NCBI GenBank assembly: GCA_017460085.1
Contig: JAFUBQ010000023.1
Span: 1 to 50,978 of the forward strand
Reading direction: 5' to 3'
DNA: 50,978 nt
Origin: Alphaproteobacteria bacterium
GTDB lineage: Bacteria > Pseudomonadota > Alphaproteobacteria > RF32 > CAG-239
Shown one piece after another: positions 47,120 to 50,978 of this stretch. Position numbers and translations under genes: made by a program. Every line of letters starts with the position of its first letter. The first letter of the stretch is position 1. Under the pieces are notes generated by a model, which saw nothing but the letters and a program-made list of their open reading frames with translations, ran no database searches and was not told the DNA's origin.

Positions 47120-48673
47120 TTATGCAGCTTTCTTTTGTTCTTGCAAATAGTTTTCAATAAATTCACCATAGAAAGCACTTAATTGCTCTTTCAATTCAGG
47201 TGAAATTATTTTCTTTTCTTTTATTTCGGCTAAATATTCCGGATGCACTGTCCGCAAACGTTCCAAACTTTTTTGTTCAAAATCTTTAACGTCACTGACT
47301 TGCAATTTGGTTAAATAGCCGTTAACACCGGCAAAAATTGATGCAACTTCTTCTTCGGTTGCCATCGGCTGATGCACAGGTTGTTTTAAAAGCTCTGTTA
47401 ATTTAGAACCTTTATCCAACAAATTGCGCGTCGACTTATCTAAATCAGCTGAAAACTGAGCAAATGCCGCCATTTCACGATATTGTGCTAAATCCAACTT
47501 CATTGAGCCTGACACTTGTTTCATAGCCTTAATTTGCGCTGCTGAACCAACACGCGACACCGAAATACCAACATTAACTGCCGGACGAATACCTTGATAG
47601 AATAGGGCGGTTTCCAAGAAAATCTGCCCATCGGTAATTGAAATTACATTCGTCGGAATATAGGCAGAAACGTCACCGGCTTGCGTTTCAATGACCGGCA
47701 TTGCCGTTAATGAACCGGCACCATATTCATCATTCATTTTTGCCGCACGTTCCAACAAACGAGAGTGTAAATAGAATACATCGCCCGGATATGCTTCACG
47801 TCCAGGCGGACGGCGAATTAAAAGCGACATTTGCCGATAAGCCACGGCTTGTTTAGATAAATCATCATAGAAAATTACTGCGTGCATGCCATTGTCGCGG
47901 AAATATTCACCCATTGCCGTGCCGGCATAAGGGGCTAAAAATTGCAGCGGTGCTGCTTCAGAAGCGGTTGCCGCCACCACAATTGTATAATCCATGGCAC
48001 CATAATCGCGCAATGTTTTAACCACTTGCGCCACCGATGAGCGCTTTTGCCCAACAGCAACATAAATGCAAAACAGCTTTTCTTTATCGCTTTTAGCGGC
48101 ATCGTTTGTGCGTTTCTGATTGATGATTGTATCAATGATAATTGATGTTTTACCGGTTTGGCGGTCACCAATAATCAACTCACGTTGTCCACGACCGATA
48201 GGAATTAACGAATCGATAACTTTCAATCCTGTTTGCACCGGTTCATGCACACTGCGTCTTGGAATAATGCCTGGAGCCTTAATTTCTGCATTGCTTTGCT
48301 TTTCTGCCGTAATAGCTCCCATGCCGTCAATCGGATTGCCTAAAGCATCAACCACTCGACCGAGCAAGCCTTTACCAACCGGCACACTTACAATTTGACC
48401 GGTACGTTTAACAATGTCGCCTTCTTTAATACCTTCATCTGAGCCGAACAGCACCACACTGACGCTGTCTTCTTCCAAATTAAGTGCCATACCTTTGGTA
48501 CCGTTAGAAAAGCTGACCATTTCATTCAGCTGAACTTTATCCAAACCATAAACACGTGCAATACCGTCACCAACAGAAAGCACACGTCCAACTTCTGCCA
48601 TATCAATCGAAAGATTGAAATCAGCGATTTTCTCTTTTAAAATTGATGATATTTCATCTGCTTGTACAGACAT
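47120..48673 (-). CDS. atpA: ATP synthase alpha subunit
   Basis: The 517-residue non-catalytic nucleotide-binding subunit has Walker [16 protein letters not shown], the alpha arginine finger region in [15 protein letters not shown], and [26 protein letters not shown] in part. The N-terminal segment [30 protein letters not shown] in part contacts delta. It is contiguous with atpH and atpG in the operon. Confidence 0.97.
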   Translation of the reverse strand: MSVQADEISSILKEKIADFNLSIDMAEVGRVLSVGDGIARVYGLDKVQLNEMVSFSNGTKGMALNLEEDSVSVVLFGSDEGIKEGDIVKRTGQIVSVPVGKGLLGRVVDALGNPIDGMGAITAEKQSNAEIKAPGIIPRRSVHEPVQTGLKVIDSLIPIGRGQRELIIGDRQTGKTSIIIDTIINQKRTNDAAKSDKEKLFCIYVAVGQKRSSVAQVVKTLRDYGAMDYTIVVAATASEAAPLQFLAPYAGTAMGEYFRDNGMHAVIFYDDLSKQAVAYRQMSLLIRRPPGREAYPGDVFYLHSRLLERAAKMNDEYGAGSLTAMPVIETQAGDVSAYIPTNVISITDGQIFLETALFYQGIRPAVNVGISVSRVGSAAQIKAMKQVSGSMKLDLAQYREMAAFAQFSADLDKSTRNLLDKGSKLTELLKQPVHQPMATEEEVASIFAGVNGYLTKLQVSDVKDFEQKSLERLRTVHPEYLAEIKEKKIISPELKEQLSAFYGEFIENYLQEQKKAA

Positions 48674-49228
48674 CTATTTTGTCCCTTTCATAAGCTGTTC
48701 TAAGGCATTAAGTTTATATCGAGTAGAATTATCAATAAAATTAGTGCCATAGCGAATAACTAATCCACCGATAATTTGCGGATTAATAACATAGTTAATA
48801 AGAATATCTTTATGGAAAATTGCTTCCAGTTTTGTCTTTAAGCGATTTTCTTGAGGAGCAGTCAACGGAATCACCGTTGTAACCTCAACTTCAGCAATAT
48901 TATGTTTTTCTTGATATAGTTTCATAAATTGCCGGCAGATTATCGGCAAAATATCTAATTTTCGATTTTCAGCCAGCAATTTCAACGTGTTTTGCATACT
49001 TTCACATAAGCCTAACTTGTCAGCCAAAGTTTCTACAACCTTAATTTTATCGGCAAGTGATACTAACGGAGAGTTGATTGTTGCCATTTGCTGCAAATTT
49101 TCATCAGACATAGAAGCTAAACGTCGTGAATCGGTATAAAGAGTATCTATATCACCGGTTTTCAGCGCTGCTTCATACATTGCTTCAACATACAAAATCG
49201 CTATTTTTAATTTAGAAACTGTTTTCAC
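48674..49228 (-). CDS. atpH: ATP synthase delta subunit (OSCP)
   Basis: The 184-residue product has the OSCP shape: an N-terminal helical domain (YVEAMYEAALKTGDIDTLYTDSR in part) and a C-terminal domain ending NPQIIGGLVIRYGTNFIDNSTRYKLNALEQL in part, which is the family signature. Delta links F1 to the peripheral stalk. It is the first gene of the F1 operon; F0 genes (atpB, E, F) are not in the window. The 313-bp region upstream contains no minus-strand gene. Confidence 0.92.
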   Translation of the reverse strand: MKTVSKLKIAILYVEAMYEAALKTGDIDTLYTDSRRLASMSDENLQQMATINSPLVSLADKIKVVETLADKLGLCESMQNTLKLLAENRKLDILPIICRQFMKLYQEKHNIAEVEVTTVIPLTAPQENRLKTKLEAIFHKDILINYVINPQIIGGLVIRYGTNFIDNSTRYKLNALEQLMKGTK

Positions 49229-49432
49229 TTTTCAACTCATTATAAAATTAAAAGATATGTTACCCTAAACAATTATTATCTATATAGCAAGTGTTTGCAC
49301 AAAAAATCAACAACATTTTTTTAAGTATGTAAAATTAATTTATTAACTTTTTAATTTGCGTATTTTAAATAAAAGACCATAAATTTATTATTAAGTTATT
49401 ATTAATTTAAGCAAGCAAGCTGCGGTAACATA

Positions 49433-49541
49433 GGAGCTTGTGACGTATGTTCATGGATTTATCCTAAAGGTCACAAGGATCAACTCGCAAGGATGATTTG
49501 TTAACTCTCCGACCGCCTTAATCAAAAGGAGGTCTTCTTTT
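49433..49541 (+). promoter_or_regulatory. Structured leader of the secreted nuclease gene, with ribosome site in a hairpin
   Basis: CTTGTGAC (49437-49444) pairs perfectly with GTCACAAG (49470-49477). Nearer the gene, GACCGCCTT (49511-49519) can pair with AAGGAGGTC (49526-49534) with one mismatch, which buries the Shine-Dalgarno AAGGAGG of the gene at 49542. ATCCTAAAGG and AAGGAT also offer alternative pairings. The arrangement suggests translational control or an unrecognised riboswitch-like leader. Upstream of it, 49229-49432 holds only A/T-rich sequence. Confidence 0.4.
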
Positions 49542-50021
49542 ATGGAAGAGTTGATGAAAAAAACAGTTTTTTATCTGGTTTTATTTACGATTTTGTTGGT
49601 GCAATCGGTATCAGCACACGAATTTGTCGCAACTGTAATCAAGATTAACGATGGTGATACGTTGACGGCTCTGGTTAATAACGAAACGACCAAAATCCGC
49701 CTGTTTGATGTCGATTGTTATGAAACAGGAAAGAATAGCAACACTAAATTTCAGCAAAAATACTATGGATTGTCGGTTGATGAAGTGTTTGAAAAAGGTA
49801 AGCAATCACGGAAAAAGTTGAAAAATATGCTAAAAGACCATCGGTATATACGTATAATCTGGGAAAAGAGGGATGGTTTCGGTCGCATTTTAGGCAAAGT
49901 GTATTTAGATGATATAAAATCTGTTGGCGTAATTGATGTTAATCAGTATATGCTCAAAACCGGTGGTTGCAATAAGTATGTCCCGTCCAGCGTATTGAAA
50001 AAATCCAATAAAAAGAGGTGA
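49542..50021 (+). CDS. Secreted thermonuclease-like (SNase-fold) protein
   Basis: The 159-residue product has a signal peptide (FYLVLFTILLVQSVSA, cleavage near AHE at about residue 26) and a staphylococcal-nuclease fold. NDGDT gives the calcium-site Asp, IRLFDVDCYE gives R, D and E where SNase has R35, D40 and E43, and RDGFGRILGKVYLDD supplies the R87 equivalent. All catalytic positions are therefore present. It probably hydrolyses nucleic acid outside the cytoplasm, though many bacterial SNase-like proteins are uncharacterised. AAGGAGG at 49526-49532 serves the ATG but lies within a potential hairpin. Confidence 0.8.
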   Translation: MEELMKKTVFYLVLFTILLVQSVSAHEFVATVIKINDGDTLTALVNNETTKIRLFDVDCYETGKNSNTKFQQKYYGLSVDEVFEKGKQSRKKLKNMLKDHRYIRIIWEKRDGFGRILGKVYLDDIKSVGVIDVNQYMLKTGGCNKYVPSSVLKKSNKKR

Positions 50022-50047
50022 AATAATATTTTTTACATTATATCCTT

Positions 50048-50066
50048 GTCGGCGCTTCAATCCGTA
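50048..50066. repeat. 19-bp direct repeat GTCGGCGCTTCAATCCGTA, copy 1
   Basis: This 19-mer occurs identically at 50529-50547. In both places a T-flanked hairpin follows 10-15 bases later. A diverged copy begins at 50769 (GTCGGCGGTTCGCCCC). Confidence 0.7.
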
Positions 50067-50075
50067 TTCATAAAT

Positions 50076-50093
50076 AAAATGCACCGCATTTTT
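50076..50093 (+). terminator. Hairpin terminator after the nuclease gene
   Basis: AAAATGC (50076-50082), loop ACC and GCATTTT (50086-50092) form a 7-bp stem with a T-run end. It is short and A/T-rich, so a weak terminator. Confidence 0.5.
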
Positions 50094-50167
50094 CACATAT
50101 TTATCTCATCAAGAAAAAGGCTCTTCTGCTTTTATTTTACAATATGTAACTGACTAGAATATATTGC

Positions 50168-50196
50168 TTGACACAATGCATAGCTTATGGTATATT
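50168..50196 (+). promoter_or_regulatory. Near-consensus sigma-70 promoter for the carrier-protein-like gene
   Basis: TTGACA (50168-50173) and TATATT (50191-50196) are separated by exactly 17 bases. The predicted start point near 50203 leaves a leader of about 32 bases before ATG 50235. An in-frame ATG at 50187 lies inside the promoter and is rejected. Confidence 0.75.
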
Positions 50197-50234
50197 TGCA
50201 CCGAAATTTTATTATTAACTCTATATCATTTACT

Positions 50235-50477
50235 ATGAGCAAGAAAGAAGAAATTATGGAAAGAATCAGAGCAATTGCCAAGGCAATGGACGCTCTGGAT
50301 GATGTGTCAGAAATTCGAGAGGAAACCTTGATAGGTAGTCTGTTCGATTCTTACAGGGTGCTTGAACTTGTTATGGAACTGGAAAAATTTTACGGCGGGT
50401 ACATTTTTCGTGAACAAGAGGATAAAATTAGAACCTTTGGCGATTTGATTGATGTTATTCAATCGTGGAATAAGTAA
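50235..50477 (+). CDS. Orphan acyl/peptidyl carrier-protein-like small protein
   Basis: The 80-residue acidic helical protein has the carrier-protein layout: helix 1 (IMERIRAIAKAM), an acidic loop, then SLFDSYRVLELVMELEKFYG, where D-S-Y occupies the place of the D-S-L phosphopantetheine motif, followed by a beta-poor loop and IRTFGDLIDVIQSWNK as the last helix. The Ser of DSY is a plausible attachment site. No ketosynthase, ligase or other pathway gene is next to it here; partners could lie beyond the window edge. ATG 50256 is an alternative start; neither has a strong ribosome site. It is driven by a near-consensus promoter. Confidence 0.55.
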   Translation: MSKKEEIMERIRAIAKAMDALDDVSEIREETLIGSLFDSYRVLELVMELEKFYGGYIFREQEDKIRTFGDLIDVIQSWNK

Positions 50478-50528
50478 GTCTGTTATATAGGTTATTTGTT
50501 TGTTTTTCCTCGGCCGCCTCCACGTCGT

Positions 50529-50547
50529 GTCGGCGCTTCAATCCGTA
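50529..50547. repeat. 19-bp direct repeat GTCGGCGCTTCAATCCGTA, copy 2
   Basis: Identical to 50048-50066. The longer string CCACGTCGTGTCGGCG around this copy (50520-50535) recurs at 50761-50776, which marks the start of each tandem unit. Confidence 0.7.
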
Positions 50548-50561
50548 AGCATGATAAAAAA

Positions 50562-50595
50562 GTAAATACTCCCGAAAGGGGAGTATTTATTTTTT
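50562..50595 (+). terminator. Strong intrinsic terminator with GAAA loop
   Basis: TAAATACTCCC pairs with GGGAGTATTTA-type sequence across a GAAA tetraloop (stem arms about 50563-50573 and 50578-50589), followed by six T. It can end the carrier-protein-like transcript. Confidence 0.85.
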
Positions 50596-50733
50596 AATGG
50601 TGGCCAGAGAGGGGATTTTCTTGCGCCATTAATGGCGCTTCGGGCACTTGGTTGCGTGTTTTTCGCTGCGCGTCGCTTACGCTAGCTAGCTCAAAAGCAA
50701 CCTTCGCCTCTTACGCTGAAAAAATACCATTTC
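50591..50733. repeat. 143-bp tandem repeat module, copy 1
   Basis: Starts TTTTTAATGGTGGCC and ends AATACCATTTC. It contains a tRNA-3'-end-like stretch at its left (50598-50617), the perfect 16-base palindrome GCGCCATTAATGGCGC (50623-50638), GCTAGCTAGC, and a final hairpin AAAAAATACC/GGTATTTTTT (50719-50743). Outside the palindrome it differs from copy 2 at only four positions. I find no credible gene in it. Confidence 0.85.
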
Positions 50734-50808
50734 GGGTATTTTTTCATGCGCGAGCCCCCGCCACGTCGTGTCGGCGGTTCGCCCCATATCTCACATATTT
50801 CAAAAGCA

Positions 50809-50834
50809 AAAAAGCAGGATATATCCTGCTTTTT
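50809..50834. terminator. Terminator-like hairpin in second tandem unit
   Basis: AAAAGCAGGATA/TATCCTGCTTTT (50810-50821 and 50822-50833) is a perfect inverted repeat with A and T runs on both sides, in the same place in its unit as the GAAA hairpin of the first unit but with unrelated sequence. Confidence 0.7.
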
Positions 50835-50836
50835 AG

Positions 50837-50978
50837 TTTTTAATGGTGGCCAGAGAGGGGATTTTCTTGCGCTTTTAAAGCGCTTCGGACACTCGGTTGC
50901 GTGTTTTTCGCTGCGCGTCGCTTACGCTAGCTAGCTCAAAAGCGACCTTCGCCTCTTACGCTGACAAAATACCATTTC
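50837..50978. repeat. 142-bp tandem repeat module, copy 2 (reaches window edge)
   Basis: Matches 50591-50733 except for four substitutions and the central palindrome, which here reads GCGCTTTTAAAGCGC (50869-50883). The unit period is about 241-246 bp. It runs to the last base of the window and may continue or repeat beyond it. Confidence 0.85.

Noticed and set aside
49511..49541. Hairpin before the nuclease gene as a simple terminator
   Set aside because: No upstream plus-strand gene needs it and its right arm is the ribosome site, so a translational role is more likely.
50598..50733. Possible intact tRNA in the repeat module
   Set aside because: Only the acceptor/T-arm-like 3' part is present; no anticodon arm or matching 5' acceptor strand can be drawn.
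50652..50934. Two open frames of about 60 codons across the tandem repeat modules
   Set aside because: They run through repeat DNA with hairpins and are not preceded by ribosome sites; the same DNA is better explained as non-coding repeat.

Overview
This 51-kb window is A+T-rich chromosomal DNA of a Gram-negative bacterium, most likely an alphaproteobacterium. The evidence is a leuS-lptE-holA block, an F1-only ATP synthase operon in the order atpH-A-G-D-C (F0 genes absent, as is usual in Alphaproteobacteria), a chain of rlpA, D,D-carboxypeptidase, tmk, holB, tatD and metallo-hydrolase genes, and an LpcC-like glycosyltransferase. LptE, RlpA and a phosphoethanolamine transferase indicate an outer membrane. 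An uncultured, host-associated lineage is plausible, but no rRNA is present, so the order cannot be fixed.

Layout. 0-5.2 kb: a secreted beta-rich protein, a small membrane protein, tRNA-Asp, an M23 peptidase, a TrpF-like TIM-barrel protein and a decayed gene. 5.2-7.1 kb: a phosphoethanolamine transferase. 7.2-12.2 kb: a Bat operon (DUF4381, BatA, BatB/C, BatD). 12.4-16.9 kb: a pair of secreted proteins, one of them a 1215-residue protein with a prepilin-type head. 17-21.8 kb: OmpH-like protein, dgkA, hemW, a 41-codon membrane ORF, tRNA-Ser, a small membrane protein and a COG2509 flavoprotein. 21.8-25 kb: rmuC, a murG of the Gram-positive type and a sirtuin. 25.1-26.3 kb: a G+C-rich cassette of three unknown genes. 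26.5-31.1 kb: dnaJ, a GT4 glycosyltransferase and thrS. 31.1-38.1 kb: cupin, DHH phosphoesterase and the seven-gene envelope/replication chain on the minus strand. 38.3-42.9 kb: ferritin-like protein, holA, lptE and leuS. 43.1-49.2 kb: an unknown protein, a structured intergenic stretch and the F1 ATP synthase operon. 49.3-51 kb: an accessory-looking end with a structured leader before a secreted nuclease, an orphan carrier-protein-like gene under a near-consensus promoter, and a tandem repeat of about 245 bp that runs out of the window.

Most genes are housekeeping or envelope functions in tightly packed operons. The stretches least explained by ordinary annotation are the giant prepilin-headed protein, the Gram-positive-type MurG, the G+C-rich three-gene cassette and the right end. 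At the right end, two 142-143-bp copies carry a tRNA-3'-end-like sequence and an internal hairpin whose bases differ between copies while the pairing is kept. I did not find a CRISPR array, an intact transposase, an integrase or an unmistakable defence system.
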